Shown piece by piece: positions 8,955 to 17,823 of a stretch of DNA of 64,000 nt. The position numbers and the translations under genes were made by a program. Below the pieces are notes generated by a model, which was given only the letters and a program-made list of their open reading frames with translations, searched no databases and was not told the origin of the DNA. Source of the DNA: Altericroceibacterium endophyticum (GTDB lineage Bacteria; Pseudomonadota; Alphaproteobacteria; Sphingomonadales; Sphingomonadaceae); NCBI RefSeq assembly GCF_009827595.1, contig NZ_WTYT01000001.1, forward strand, positions 372,001 to 436,000, read 5' to 3'. Position 1 is the stretch's first letter. Every line of letters begins with the position of its first letter.

Positions 8955-9570
8955 ATGTTCGAGGCGTTCCAGGCCCTTTATCCGAAGGATTCCTGCGCGA
9001 GAAGCGATGACGGCGATGTTCCGGTTCCAAGTCTGCAAGGACTTCCTGAATTTTTATCGGAGTTTGGGGGGGGCATCCTTTAGGGGCGGTCTCTACAGGG
9101 TGGTTTTAGCCTCAGAGATTGCGGGCTGGAATGCGCGGGTTGAGGCGGGATATCCTGAGTTCGCAGACCAGATCACCTGTTTTGCCTATGACTGGCTTGG
9201 ACGAGCATTCGCGCTTAACCAAAAGCGGTTGGAGGTAGGACGATCTGGAGTGACAATGTTTGAGCCTGGTACAGGTGAATCACTGGAAATTCCGTGTAAT
9301 TTACAGACGTTCCATACAGAAGGGTTACTCGAATTTGGTGAGGCCGCACTGGCGATCAGCTTCTTTGAGGATTAGCTCGGTGCCGGAGGTGCTGCTCCTT
9401 CGACGGATCAATGCGTAGGCTATAAGAAGCCATTGTTCCTTGGCGGGGTTGATGACCTTGAGAATTTGGAGCTGTCTGATCTCGATGTCTATTGGCACCT
9501 GTCTGCCCAGATCATCCGCCAAGCGCGCGGACTTCCTCCGGGAACGTCAGTGCGCTTCGATATAGGTTAA
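8955..9570 (+). pseudogene. Broken Tdi1-like immunity protein gene (GAD-like plus DUF1851)
   Basis: ATG at 8955 with GGAG at 8945-8948 starts MFEAFQALYPKDS. The frame is lost at a run of eight G (9066-9073): removing one G gives EFGGASFRGGLYRVV and a continuous GAD-like/DUF1851 protein (GLYRV, FAYDWLGRAFAL, MFEPGTGESLEIPCNLQTFH). The frame then meets TAG at 9373, followed in the same frame by CVGYKKPLFLGGVDDLENLELSDLDVYW, the family's expected C-terminus, ending at 9570. So there are two lesions: +1 G and an amber codon, probably from TGG. Restored length is about 204 residues, normal for the family. A shorter product starting at a later codon (8950 frame) would lack part of the N-terminus. 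It pairs with the toxin tip just upstream. Confidence 0.65.
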
Positions 9571-10148
9571 CCCTTCGCTTCCATCAATCCAGTAGCCCAA
9601 GGCCCTCACTGTTCTCTCCGGCTCGCTCACTGGTCCCCAATTGGCCACTCGTAAGCGGGTAGATTACCCGCCACTTGAAGTAGCGCGGAAATCCGTTTTG
9701 GGCGAAAGTGAACCGTTTGCGAATGGAGCGGGTTAGCGCTGACCCGTTCGCACGCGGCTGTGACCGTCGCCGTCATTGCGCCTATTGGTGGTAGCGGTTT
9801 CTGGGCGGCGGATGGAAATGGAGGTTTGGGCAATGTCGCCGGTCAAGGCGTAGGGATCGCACCGGCACGTAAAGTGGAGTCAGCTGGAAGAGCGTTGCCA
9901 TAAGTGCGGTGAGCGCTGGCGCCTTGATAAGTTCGGGCGGTTAGCGGGAATGATCAATGGTTACCTTTGGGAGCACCTAAAGAAGTGCCCTAAACCGACA
10001 TTAGGGCGCAAAGCTGCCATGCGGCGTCACCGATCGAAACATCTGCCATCTCAAAAGGACCCGTTTCGGAAGGTCCCCCAAAATCAGTCATTTCAATACA
10101 TGGCAAATCACCAATTTTGCCATTTACTGGGGGGAAGGGCTCGTCGGA
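9571..10148. other. Intergenic accessory stretch with a Cys-rich gene fragment
   Basis: No intact gene is visible in these 578 bases. From 9854 a plus-strand frame with no upstream ATG/GTG/TTG reads ERCHKCGERWRLDKFGRL ... YLWEHLKKCP, a possible zinc-ribbon with two Cys pairs, running open to 10204 where it overlaps the TRAP gene. It looks like the tail of a lost gene. An 8-bp inverted repeat ATGGCAAA/TTTGCCAT (10100-10123) lies just beyond the end of the TRAP operon and might act as its weak terminator on the minus strand. Confidence 0.35.
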
Positions 10149-11432
10149 CTATGAAAAAACCTGCGGTAGCCAAAGCGAGAGGCCGGGGACGGCGATCACC
10201 ATGATCAGGGCAACGAGTAATGCAAGATAGAACGGCCAGATCGTTCTGAGTGCCTGACCCACCGGAATTCCTTGAGAGGCGCATCCTACAAAAAGAACTG
10301 ATCCAACCGGGGGGGTAAGCAAACCAATTCCGAGCGCGAGCATAAGCATGACACCAAACTGCACCGGGGCCATCCCGACCGAGGTCGCTATGGGCAGAAA
10401 AATCGGCGTGGTGATCAAAATCAGCGGTGCCATGTCCATGAAGGTGCCCAGCACAAGCAACATTGCTGCAATCAGTATCAACGTGAGAAATGGGTTGGCC
10501 ATTGCCGGGGCGAGCAGCTCCGCGAGTTGAGCTGGTGCTTGCAGCACTGCCAGGACCCAGCCGAATAGCGATGCGGTCGCGATGATGAACATCACCATGA
10601 TCGTAGTGCGGGCGCTGTTCATGAATGCGGCTATCAGACGTGTCAGATCAAGTTCCCGGTAAACGAAAGCCCCAACAACTATTGTATAGGTGCACGCGAT
10701 CGCTGCGCTTTCGGTTGGCGTGAAGATTCCCGCAAGAATACCAAACAGAATGATGAGCGCTGTCAGAATGCCCGGGAAGGCAACAGCGGCTGATCGGATC
10801 AGCGCGCGCCAGCCAGGAAAATGGCCACGCGGATAGCCACGCTTGGTCGCCACAATTGCCGCCACCACCATGAGCGTCAATCCGGTCACGATGCCCGGCA
10901 GAATGCCTCCCAGGAACAGGTCGCCGATAGAAATGCCGGTACCAGCGGCGGTCGCATAGATGATCATATTATGCGAGGGGGGTATGAGCAGGCCGGTGAT
11001 GGAGGCTGAGGTCGAGACATTCACTACATAATCGGGATCGAAGCCGCGCTGCCGCATTTCGGGACCCAATGCGGACCCCATGGCCGAAGCACTTGCCAAG
11101 GCCGAGCCTGAAACTGCACCGAAGAGCATTGAGGCCAGAATTGTCACCTGCCCCAGACCGCCCGGCGCGGGGCCGAGCGTGGATTCAGAGAGCCTGACAA
11201 GGCGGCGGGCGATCCCTGCCTGTGTCATCAGCTCTCCTGCCAGAATGAACAGGGGAATTGCCATCAGTGTAAAAATATTCACGCCGGCGGCCATACGCTG
11301 CACCGCAACAACCAGCGGAATGTCGAGCGTAAACAAGATGGTACTGGCTGCAAGAAACAGCGACAAGGCAACCGGCACACCGCAAAAGAGCATTACGGCG
11401 AGCAGCAGCAGCAAGATCAAGATCAGTGTCAT
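10149..11432 (-). CDS. dctM: TRAP transporter large membrane subunit (DctM/SiaM type)
   Basis: 427 residues, almost wholly hydrophobic with about 12 membrane segments. Family signatures are visible: LFCGVPVALSL near the N-terminus, GAVSGSALASASAMG, LLIPPSHNMIIYATAAG and GLLTPPVGSVLFVG towards the C-terminus. It forms the Na+-coupled substrate channel of a tripartite ATP-independent periplasmic transporter. It overlaps the small subunit gene by 4 nt and is the last gene of the minus-strand uronate operon, so the likely substrate is a hexuronate; this is inferred from neighbours. Confidence 0.94.
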   Translation of the reverse strand: MTLILILLLLLAVMLFCGVPVALSLFLAASTILFTLDIPLVVAVQRMAAGVNIFTLMAIPLFILAGELMTQAGIARRLVRLSESTLGPAPGGLGQVTILASMLFGAVSGSALASASAMGSALGPEMRQRGFDPDYVVNVSTSASITGLLIPPSHNMIIYATAAGTGISIGDLFLGGILPGIVTGLTLMVVAAIVATKRGYPRGHFPGWRALIRSAAVAFPGILTALIILFGILAGIFTPTESAAIACTYTIVVGAFVYRELDLTRLIAAFMNSARTTIMVMFIIATASLFGWVLAVLQAPAQLAELLAPAMANPFLTLILIAAMLLVLGTFMDMAPLILITTPIFLPIATSVGMAPVQFGVMLMLALGIGLLTPPVGSVLFVGCASQGIPVGQALRTIWPFYLALLVALIMVIAVPGLSLWLPQVFS

Positions 11433-11914
11433 GCGCTTGCCTGGCTCCCTGAAATTTCCTCTCCCCTGAGGAGTTTATCCAAAGCGAAAACGGCGATCAG
11501 GGCGCCAGAAAAAGGAATGACAAGATAGACCATCCCGCGCGTGAGAGGCAGTGTGGGAACGGCATTCCCCCATGTCGCCTGTGCCAGCAAGATTCCGAGC
11601 CAGACGATCAGTAAAGCTGCAAGAATGATCAGCAAATTGGCAAGCTGAACGACGCGCTTTTTCCATGTTTCTGGAAGGTTCGCCACGCCCTCGACAATGC
11701 GGATATGAAACCCTTCGGCGATGCCGGAAGCGGTCCCGAGAAATGTGAGCCAGATCATCAGCATCAGCGCCGTCTGCTCGGCCCAGGCGGGGCTATAATC
11801 GAGGACATAGCGTGCAAAGACCTGCCAGCTCAGTATCGCCACCATCAGGGCGAGGGCAATGGCAGAAGCCGCGAGCAGCAGGCGGCTGATAATGCGGATA
11901 AACCGATCAATCAT
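11429..11914 (-). CDS. dctQ: TRAP transporter small membrane subunit (DctQ type)
   Basis: 161 residues with four hydrophobic segments; the central FARYVLDYSPAWAEQTALMLMIWLTFLG is cut here to its key parts: FARYVLDYSPAWAEQ and WLTFLGTASG, both hallmarks of DctQ proteins. The ATG at 11914 (MIDRFIRIIS) is chosen because it gives the usual short N-terminus; the longer frame runs into dctP. It overlaps the end of dctP by 8 nt and dctM by 4 nt, a tight dctPQM unit. Confidence 0.92.
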   Translation of the reverse strand: MIDRFIRIISRLLLAASAIALALMVAILSWQVFARYVLDYSPAWAEQTALMLMIWLTFLGTASGIAEGFHIRIVEGVANLPETWKKRVVQLANLLIILAALLIVWLGILLAQATWGNAVPTLPLTRGMVYLVIPFSGALIAVFALDKLLRGEEISGSQASA

Positions 11915-12911
11915 TTTCCACCCCGATCGATCGAATATCTTCCACCAGCTTACGCAGCGCGGGAGTACCCGCATAGTTCGCCCAAACCGGCTCCATACGT
12001 TTGCTGAAGGCCTCCCGGTCCACATCGTCCACTATCTGCATCCCTGCGGCACTCACGATCGCGCGCGATCGCACGACGCGTTCATCCCACATATCGCGCA
12101 TGAAAGGGACGGAGGCTGCCGCTGCAGCGCGCACAGCTTCGCGATGCTCCGGGGATAGCTTTTCCCAGCTTTTACGAGACATTGCGAGTATCTCTGGTGC
12201 CATCACATGGCGAGTTAGGCTGTAGACAGGAGCCACTTCGTAATGGCGCGAGGATTCATAGGATGGAAGATTGTTCTCTGCGCCATCAATCACCCCCTGG
12301 ACCAGGCCCTGATAGACCTCGCCATAGGCCATGGGCGTTGCATTGCCGCCCATCGCCTCGATCATGGAGACGAACACGTCCGAAGTCTGCACTCTGATCT
12401 TCAGTCCTGCCATATCGCGTGGTTCGCGAACCGCGCGATTAACCGTGTAGATCGACCGGGCGCCGCTGTCGTAAAATGCCAATCCAATCAGCCCGTGACG
12501 GGCAAGTGAATCGAGAATTTCCCGACCTGGCGCACCATCCATCGCCGAACGCATGTGCCGCGTAGAACGAAAGATGAAGGGCAGGGATGGAACCAGTGTT
12601 TCGGGCACCAGAACGTTGAGTGGCGCGGTGTTGATACGCAGAAAGTCGATTCCGCCGAGCTGTGCCAGTTCCAACGTATCGCTCTGACTGCCGAGCTGCT
12701 CGGAAGGATAGACTTCCACATCCAGCTGTCCTTCAGTTCTGCGGAAAAGATCCTGCGCGAAATATCGCAGTGCCTCGACGGTTGGATATCCGTCCGGCTG
12801 GCTGTCAGCCGCAAGCAGCGGCCTGATCCGCGCACTGCAACCGCCCAGCATGGTTGCTACACCGAATGTGCCGCCCGCAAGCAATGCGGCCCTGCGGTTC
12901 AAGCGCAGCAT
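11907..12911 (-). CDS. dctP: TRAP transporter substrate-binding lipoprotein (DctP type)
   Basis: Periplasmic solute receptor that hands substrate to DctQM. The ATG at 12911 yields a signal peptide with Arg6-Arg7 and a lipobox LGGC (Cys25), so the protein is probably membrane-tethered. Mature features of the DctP family: KIRVQTSDVF containing the Arg that normally binds the substrate carboxylate, then ATPMAYGEVYQGLVQGVIDGAENN, and a late LSPEHREAVRAAA helix. Located between uxuB and dctQ, it most likely binds glucuronate, galacturonate or a related uronate; specificity is inferred from context only. Confidence 0.92.
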   Translation of the reverse strand: MLRLNRRAALLAGGTFGVATMLGGCSARIRPLLAADSQPDGYPTVEALRYFAQDLFRRTEGQLDVEVYPSEQLGSQSDTLELAQLGGIDFLRINTAPLNVLVPETLVPSLPFIFRSTRHMRSAMDGAPGREILDSLARHGLIGLAFYDSGARSIYTVNRAVREPRDMAGLKIRVQTSDVFVSMIEAMGGNATPMAYGEVYQGLVQGVIDGAENNLPSYESSRHYEVAPVYSLTRHVMAPEILAMSRKSWEKLSPEHREAVRAAAAASVPFMRDMWDERVVRSRAIVSAAGMQIVDDVDREAFSKRMEPVWANYAGTPALRKLVEDIRSIGVEND

Positions 12912-12916
12912 AGCGG

Positions 12917-14290
12917 TCAAGATATGGCCTGAAGCGCATGCTTGATAGTCGATAGCTCGTCCTCGGAGGGCTTCCATTGCGACTGCAACAGCCCGTCCGA
13001 ACCAAACATCGCCTTTACGATGCCTTCAATCCCTGCCTCCTTCCAGACGTTCTCGAATTCTTGAGCGCGCGGATCGTCGACGGGGCGTATATCGCCGCGA
13101 ATATGGCGTAACCAATGGGCAAGTGCCGTGAGGATAGCAGGACAGGAATTATCCCGCTTTCCTTGAATGGCCAGTGTGTCGAGCCAGCGTTGACCAATCT
13201 TCTGGCTGCCATCCATAGCAATCTGAATCAGTCTGTGTTGCAGCGCCGGATTGTCAAAACGTCTAATCAGTTCATCTGCATAGGCAGAAAGATCCTGCCC
13301 TTTGCCCGGATTGATGGTGGGGGCGGCTTCATCGCGCATGAGGCGCTGAGTCATGGCACGCAGGGCCGGATCGGCAATCGCTTCGTGAACGAAGCTGTAG
13401 CCGGCATCGAGGCCGGCATAAGCCAGCAGTGAATGCGCTCCATTCAGCATTCTGAGTTTTGCGGTTTCATATGGCTCGACGCTGGGCACGATTTGCACGC
13501 CAAATTTGTCCCAAGCCGGATGGGCGTCGGCAAAGCTGTTCTCGATCGTCCATTGGCTGAAGGATTCCGTGAAAATACCCGCTTCATCGCGCAGCCCGAT
13601 CCGTTCTTCCAGCTCAGCCAGATCCTGCTCGGTCGAAGCGGGAACAATACGGTCCACCATGCTGTCCGGAGTGGTGCAATGTTCGCGGAACCAGGTGGCG
13701 ACTTGGGGCGAGTGCTTATCCAGCCACTGGCCCATCAGACGCCCGAGCTGCTTACCGTTGCCGGACAGATTATCGCAGCTCAAGAGTGTGAGGCCCGGCA
13801 ATCCTGCGGCTTGCCTTCTGGCGAGAGCCTTTTCCAGAAGCGGATAGAAACCGTTTTTCGCCTGATCGAAATCCAGCGATCCATCAGCTGCGCGGCAATA
13901 GCCCTTCTCGGTGACAGTAAAGCTGACAATATGGCAATCAGGCGAGGCAATATTGTCAGAGATGACAGACTGATCTTTGTCAGCGACCAGAACCTCTCGG
14001 ACTGAGCCAACAACCTGCGTTTCAGGCTCTTCATCCGACCGTTGCGTAAGCGTGTACATCCCGCCCTGCGGGTTCATCTGTCTGGCAACTGTAGATGATC
14101 GCAAGGAAACGCCGGCGATCATCCAACCCCTTTCGCCTGCCTCCAGACATGCATCAGTGTAGTGGGCCTGATGGGCACGATGAAACGCGCCGATGCCGAA
14201 ATGGACAATGCCGATCGGCTGCGAGCGGTCATAGGAAGGACGCGTGACTCCGCCCGGCAGGCGGCTAATCGTATCGGGAGACAGCCTCAC
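12917..14290 (-). CDS. uxuB: Fructuronate reductase / mannonate oxidoreductase (mannitol dehydrogenase family)
   Basis: A 457-residue long-chain NAD(H)-dependent polyol dehydrogenase. The N-terminal Rossmann part has GIVHFGIGAFHRAHQA; the family motif K-L-R-M-L-N-G-A-H-S (near 13440) contains the catalytic Lys and His; a C-terminal helical domain follows. The start is taken as GTG at 14290, which overlaps the uxaC stop as GTGA and gives the normal N-terminus; ATG starts upstream would extend deep into uxaC. In this operon it should reduce D-fructuronate to D-mannonate, the step between UxaC and ManD. A tagaturonate reductase role (galacturonate branch) is less likely because ManD follows. Confidence 0.9.
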   Translation of the reverse strand: MRLSPDTISRLPGGVTRPSYDRSQPIGIVHFGIGAFHRAHQAHYTDACLEAGERGWMIAGVSLRSSTVARQMNPQGGMYTLTQRSDEEPETQVVGSVREVLVADKDQSVISDNIASPDCHIVSFTVTEKGYCRAADGSLDFDQAKNGFYPLLEKALARRQAAGLPGLTLLSCDNLSGNGKQLGRLMGQWLDKHSPQVATWFREHCTTPDSMVDRIVPASTEQDLAELEERIGLRDEAGIFTESFSQWTIENSFADAHPAWDKFGVQIVPSVEPYETAKLRMLNGAHSLLAYAGLDAGYSFVHEAIADPALRAMTQRLMRDEAAPTINPGKGQDLSAYADELIRRFDNPALQHRLIQIAMDGSQKIGQRWLDTLAIQGKRDNSCPAILTALAHWLRHIRGDIRPVDDPRAQEFENVWKEAGIEGIVKAMFGSDGLLQSQWKPSEDELSTIKHALQAIS

Positions 14291-15702
14291 AGTTTGTAAG
14301 CCGACTTTGCGAGATTGTAGGCAAGATCCCTCGCAACCTCTGCCGCCTCCCAATCCTGCAAGCGATGCTCGGCCACGAGTTCCGCGAGAAAACCGCAATC
14401 GATACGCCGTGCCAGATCATGCCGCGCCGGAATGGAGAGGAAGGCGCGCGTATCGTCGTTGAAGCCCACAGTGTTGTAGAAACCTGCTGTTTCGGTCATC
14501 TGGCGGCGGAAGCGGCGCATGCCCTCCGGGCTGTCGTGGAACCACCATGCAGGGCCCAGCTTGAGGGCAGGATAATGCCCGGCCAGAGGCGCCAATTCGC
14601 GTGAATAGACAGACTCATCGAGAGTAAAGAGGATCGCCGTCAGGTCACGCTCATTGCCATATTTGCCAAGCAGGGGACGCAGAGCTTCAACATATTCGCT
14701 GCGAACAGGAACATCTGCACCTTTATCGCGGCCGAAACGGTCGAACAGCGATTGATTGTGATTGCGGAAACTGCCGGGATGAATTTGCATCACCAACCCG
14801 TCTTCCAGGCTCATGCCGGCCATTTCGGTCAGCATCTGCGCGCGGAAGTTTTCAGCATCGTCTGAGGATGCCTTTCCAGTCTTCACGCGGTCGAACAGTG
14901 CTTCTGCGTCCTGTGGGGAGAGGTCAGCCGTCTTGGCCGTCGGATGGCCGTGATCGGTTGATGTGGCCCCCATCTCCTTGAAGAACGTACGCCGCTTGCG
15001 ATGCGCTGTCAGGTATCCACTCCAGGAGAAACAATCTTCTCCGGTTAAATCCGACAGTTTCCTTAGGTTGGCGACAAAACCTTCGAATTCAGGGTCCACG
15101 ACGGGATCTGGCCGATAGGCGGTGATAACTTTACCGCCCCAGCCGCTTTCACGAATAGTCTTGTGGGAGCTCAGCGAGTCCAGCGGGCTTTCGGTGGTGG
15201 CGATCGCCTCGATATTGAACCGCTCGAATAGTGCCCGCGGGCGAAAATCGTCGCGTTTCAATTGGTCGTTGATCGTGTCGAAGTAATGGTCGGCGCTTTG
15301 ACGCTGAAGCAGGATGTCCAGCCCGAATACTTCCGCAAAAACCCAGTCTAGCCAAATGCGCGAGGGCGTACCGCGAAACAGGTAGTAATTTTCGGCAAAG
15401 GTTCGCCAGGCCGACCGCGGATCGGCAACTGGACTGCCCGAAGCGTCAGGAATGCCAAGGTCGCCGAGCGGTATGCCTTGCGAATACAGCATGCGGAACA
15501 GGTAATGGTCAGGGACCAGCAACAGATTGGTGGCGTTGTCAAAGTTCTCATTGCGGGCCCACCAGGACGGGTCTGTATGTCCATGCGGACTGATAATCGG
15601 AAGATCCTTCACCTCCGCGTAGAGAGTCCGGGCAATGTCGCGGACATGACGATCCGCGGGCAGCAGGCGATCAGGATGCAGGGAAAGAGTCGCAGCGGTC
15701 AT
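14287..15702 (-). CDS. uxaC: Glucuronate (uronate) isomerase
   Basis: 471 residues in the amidohydrolase-like UxaC family. Signatures: LPIISPHGHTDP near the N-terminus (metal-site histidines), FNIEAIATTESPLDSL, and GWGGKVITAYRPDPVVDPE given as GWGGKVITAYRPDP. It isomerises D-glucuronate to D-fructuronate (and often D-galacturonate to D-tagaturonate). ATG 15702 is used; an in-frame TTG at 15717 overlaps the GntR stop (TTGA) and could be a coupled start. It sits between the regulator and uxuB in a gap-free operon. Confidence 0.93.
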   Translation of the reverse strand: MTAATLSLHPDRLLPADRHVRDIARTLYAEVKDLPIISPHGHTDPSWWARNENFDNATNLLLVPDHYLFRMLYSQGIPLGDLGIPDASGSPVADPRSAWRTFAENYYLFRGTPSRIWLDWVFAEVFGLDILLQRQSADHYFDTINDQLKRDDFRPRALFERFNIEAIATTESPLDSLSSHKTIRESGWGGKVITAYRPDPVVDPEFEGFVANLRKLSDLTGEDCFSWSGYLTAHRKRRTFFKEMGATSTDHGHPTAKTADLSPQDAEALFDRVKTGKASSDDAENFRAQMLTEMAGMSLEDGLVMQIHPGSFRNHNQSLFDRFGRDKGADVPVRSEYVEALRPLLGKYGNERDLTAILFTLDESVYSRELAPLAGHYPALKLGPAWWFHDSPEGMRRFRRQMTETAGFYNTVGFNDDTRAFLSIPARHDLARRIDCGFLAELVAEHRLQDWEAAEVARDLAYNLAKSAYKL

Positions 15703-15713
15703 GACTAATCCAC

Positions 15714-16463
15714 TCAAGCCGTGACGCGCGAATAGCGCTCACGCTTTGCCATTATGGATTTCTTCGCCTCCTGAATGGCACGCTCTTCAGTCGCGAAGAG
15801 CAAGCTTTCGAGAACCTGGCTGAGATGCGCACGCATTGCGTTTCGCGCGGCTGCGGGGTCCCGCGCTTTCAGGGCATCCAATATCCTTGTATGTTCTTCA
15901 ACCACCGGCTTGATGTTGGCTGTCCGTGCCTTCTCATGCAGAAGTGCGGCCTCCGGGGAGGTGCGCCGCAAGCTCCACAAGCGGTCGACCGCTTCGATCA
16001 GGGCATTGTTCCGGGTGATGGCGGCAATGGTGTGATGAAACGCAGCGTCAGCTTCTTCCGCACCGCCCGGGGTCAGATTTTCAACCTCGATCTGCCGGAC
16101 TATAGTTTCGAGTGTCTCCACCTCGTCATCACTGATCTGCGTTGCTGCCAAAGCAGCTGTCTCAGCCTCAATCAGCAAACGCGCTTCCGTCAGTTCGATC
16201 GCTGAAACGTCAAAACCTTCACCAACCAATTCGACAGGTGCTTGGCAGACATAGGCGCCGGATCCGATGCGTACTTCAACCAAGCCGCGAACCTCTAGTG
16301 CAATGATGGCTTCGCGAACTGTGGGGCGACTGACGCTGTATTGAAGCGCGAGCTCCCTTTCGGCCGGAAGTTTGGCGCCAACTGGATATTTGCCTGCCGC
16401 TATCTCTTCCATCAGCCACTTTGCGACGTCTTTATACAGGCGATCCTGATGAACCTTGTTCAT
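15714..16463 (-). CDS. GntR/FadR-family regulator of the uronate locus (UxuR/ExuR-like)
   Basis: 249 residues: winged helix-turn-helix (about 10-78; KLPAERELALQYSVSRPTVREAI, in pieces KLPAERELA and SRPTVREAI) followed by an all-helical FCD effector domain with the metal/ligand-type His and Asp spread through EADAAFHHTI and VVEEHTRILDAL. FadR-subfamily members that sit in uronate operons (UxuR, ExuR) repress until a uronate intermediate binds. It is the first gene of the minus-strand operon, divergent from manD, with operator-like palindromes between. Effector identity is inferred. Confidence 0.9.
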   Translation of the reverse strand: MNKVHQDRLYKDVAKWLMEEIAAGKYPVGAKLPAERELALQYSVSRPTVREAIIALEVRGLVEVRIGSGAYVCQAPVELVGEGFDVSAIELTEARLLIEAETAALAATQISDDEVETLETIVRQIEVENLTPGGAEEADAAFHHTIAAITRNNALIEAVDRLWSLRRTSPEAALLHEKARTANIKPVVEEHTRILDALKARDPAAARNAMRAHLSQVLESLLFATEERAIQEAKKSIMAKRERYSRVTA

Positions 16464-16490
16464 GGCGCGCTTCCCTCGGTAGAATTTTTG

Positions 16491-16554
16491 GACTGGCCAG
16501 TCTTATAAAGTTGACAGACCAATACGCTCTAGTCCAGTTTAAGTTGACAGGCCA
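16491..16554. promoter_or_regulatory. Divergent control region gntR/manD with three operator-like boxes
   Basis: A perfect 12-bp palindrome GACTGGCCAGTC (16491-16502) is followed by two direct copies of AGTTGACAGRCCA (16509-16521 and 16542-16554), 33 bp apart. Each copy contains TTGACA, which could be a -35 element for manD, fused to half of the palindrome (ACCAA or GCCAG). The pattern resembles FadR-type boxes TGGTnnnACCA. No clear -10 sequence was found. Confidence 0.5.
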
Positions 16555-16607
16555 GTGGGCGGCAGTCAAGGAAATGTCGCCTGAAAACGCATTTGAGGGA
16601 CCCATCC

Positions 16608-17816
16608 ATGAAGATACAAGACGCCCGCGTGATCGTGTGCTGCCCCGGGCGTAATTTTGTCACGCTCAAGATCGAAACTGACCAGGGGGTGTATGGCATC
16701 GGCGATGCTACGCTCAACGGGCGCGAGCTTGCGGTTGTTTCTTATCTCGAGGACCATGTGATCCCTTGTCTCATTGGCAAGGACCCACGCCGGATTGAGG
16801 ATATTTGGCAGTATCTTTATCGCGGCGCTTATTGGCGGCGGGGCCCCGTCACAATGCGGGCAATTGCCGCTGTTGACGTGGCGCTTTGGGATATCAAGGC
16901 AAAAATGGCCGGCATGCCGCTTCATCAGCTGCTGGGCGGAAAAAGTCGCGATCGGGTTATGGTTTATGGCCATGCCAACGGGTCAGACATCGCGGAGACT
17001 GTGGACGCCGTCGGTCAGTATATCGACATGGGCTATAAAGCCATTCGTGCGCAGACCGGGGTTCCAGGGATCAAGGATGCCTATGGCGTGGGGCGCGGCA
17101 AGCTTTATTATGAGCCAGCCGATGCCGATCTTCCCTCCCATACGGGCTGGGATACGCGCAAGGCCCTGAACCACGTTCCCAAATTATTCGAAAAACTGCG
17201 CGATACTTACGGATTCGACCATCATTTGCTGCATGACGGTCATCACCGTTATACGCCGCAAGAGGCTGCAAATCTTGGCAAGATGCTCGAACCGTTTCAG
17301 CTTTTCTGGCTGGAAGATGTCACGCCTGCGGAAAATCAGGAAGCCTTCAAACTCGTCCGCCAGCATACTGTCACGCCGCTTGCTGTGGGTGAAATATTCA
17401 ACACGATCTGGGATGCGAAAGATCTGATTGAAAATCAGCTCATCGACTATATCCGCACAACGATCGTGGGTGCTGGCGGTATTACCCATTTGCGGCGGAT
17501 TGCCGATCTTGCAGCTCTTTATCAGGTGCGCACCGGTTGTCATGGTGCAACCGACCTTTCCCCCGTTACGATGGGAACCGCGCTCCATTTCGATAGCTGG
17601 GTGCCCAATTTCGGCATTCAGGAATATATGCGCCACAGCGCGGAGACAGATGCCGTCTTCCCGCATGATTACCGCTTCGAGGATGGTCATCTCATCTGCG
17701 GCGAAAGTGCAGGGCATGGCGTCGATATTGATGAAAAGCTGGCGGCGAAATACCCTTACAAGCGCGCTTTCTTGCCCGTTGCGCGGTTGGAAGACGGAAC
17801 AATGTGGAATTGGTAA
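16608..17816 (+). CDS. manD: D-mannonate dehydratase (enolase superfamily ManD)
   Basis: 402 residues, the standard ManD length. With the ATG at 16608 (GAGGGA just upstream) every active-site residue I recall for the Novosphingobium aromaticivorans ManD falls at the same number: Arg147, Tyr159, Asp210, His212, Glu236 and Glu262. Asp210/Glu236/Glu262 bind Mg2+, and Tyr159-Arg147 and His212 act as base and acid. It dehydrates D-mannonate to 2-keto-3-deoxygluconate in the cytoplasm. This exact match supports the high-activity mannonate-specific type rather than the promiscuous gluconate type, though the family can be mixed. It is the first gene of the plus-strand arm; the kinase follows after 7 nt. 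Confidence 0.97.
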   Translation: MKIQDARVIVCCPGRNFVTLKIETDQGVYGIGDATLNGRELAVVSYLEDHVIPCLIGKDPRRIEDIWQYLYRGAYWRRGPVTMRAIAAVDVALWDIKAKMAGMPLHQLLGGKSRDRVMVYGHANGSDIAETVDAVGQYIDMGYKAIRAQTGVPGIKDAYGVGRGKLYYEPADADLPSHTGWDTRKALNHVPKLFEKLRDTYGFDHHLLHDGHHRYTPQEAANLGKMLEPFQLFWLEDVTPAENQEAFKLVRQHTVTPLAVGEIFNTIWDAKDLIENQLIDYIRTTIVGAGGITHLRRIADLAALYQVRTGCHGATDLSPVTMGTALHFDSWVPNFGIQEYMRHSAETDAVFPHDYRFEDGHLICGESAGHGVDIDEKLAAKYPYKRAFLPVARLEDGTMWNW

Positions 17817-17823
17817 AAACTAA

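Noticed and set aside
10100-10123. Inverted repeat ATGGCAAA/TTTGCCAT as a firm terminator of the TRAP operon
   Set aside because: Stem is only 8 bp and no T-run follows on the minus strand; noted in the intergenic entry only.
9854-10204. Plus-strand frame with CHKCGERW and HLKKCP as an intact zinc-ribbon gene
   Set aside because: No start codon before the Cys motifs, no ribosome site, and its end overlaps dctM; treated as a fragment.
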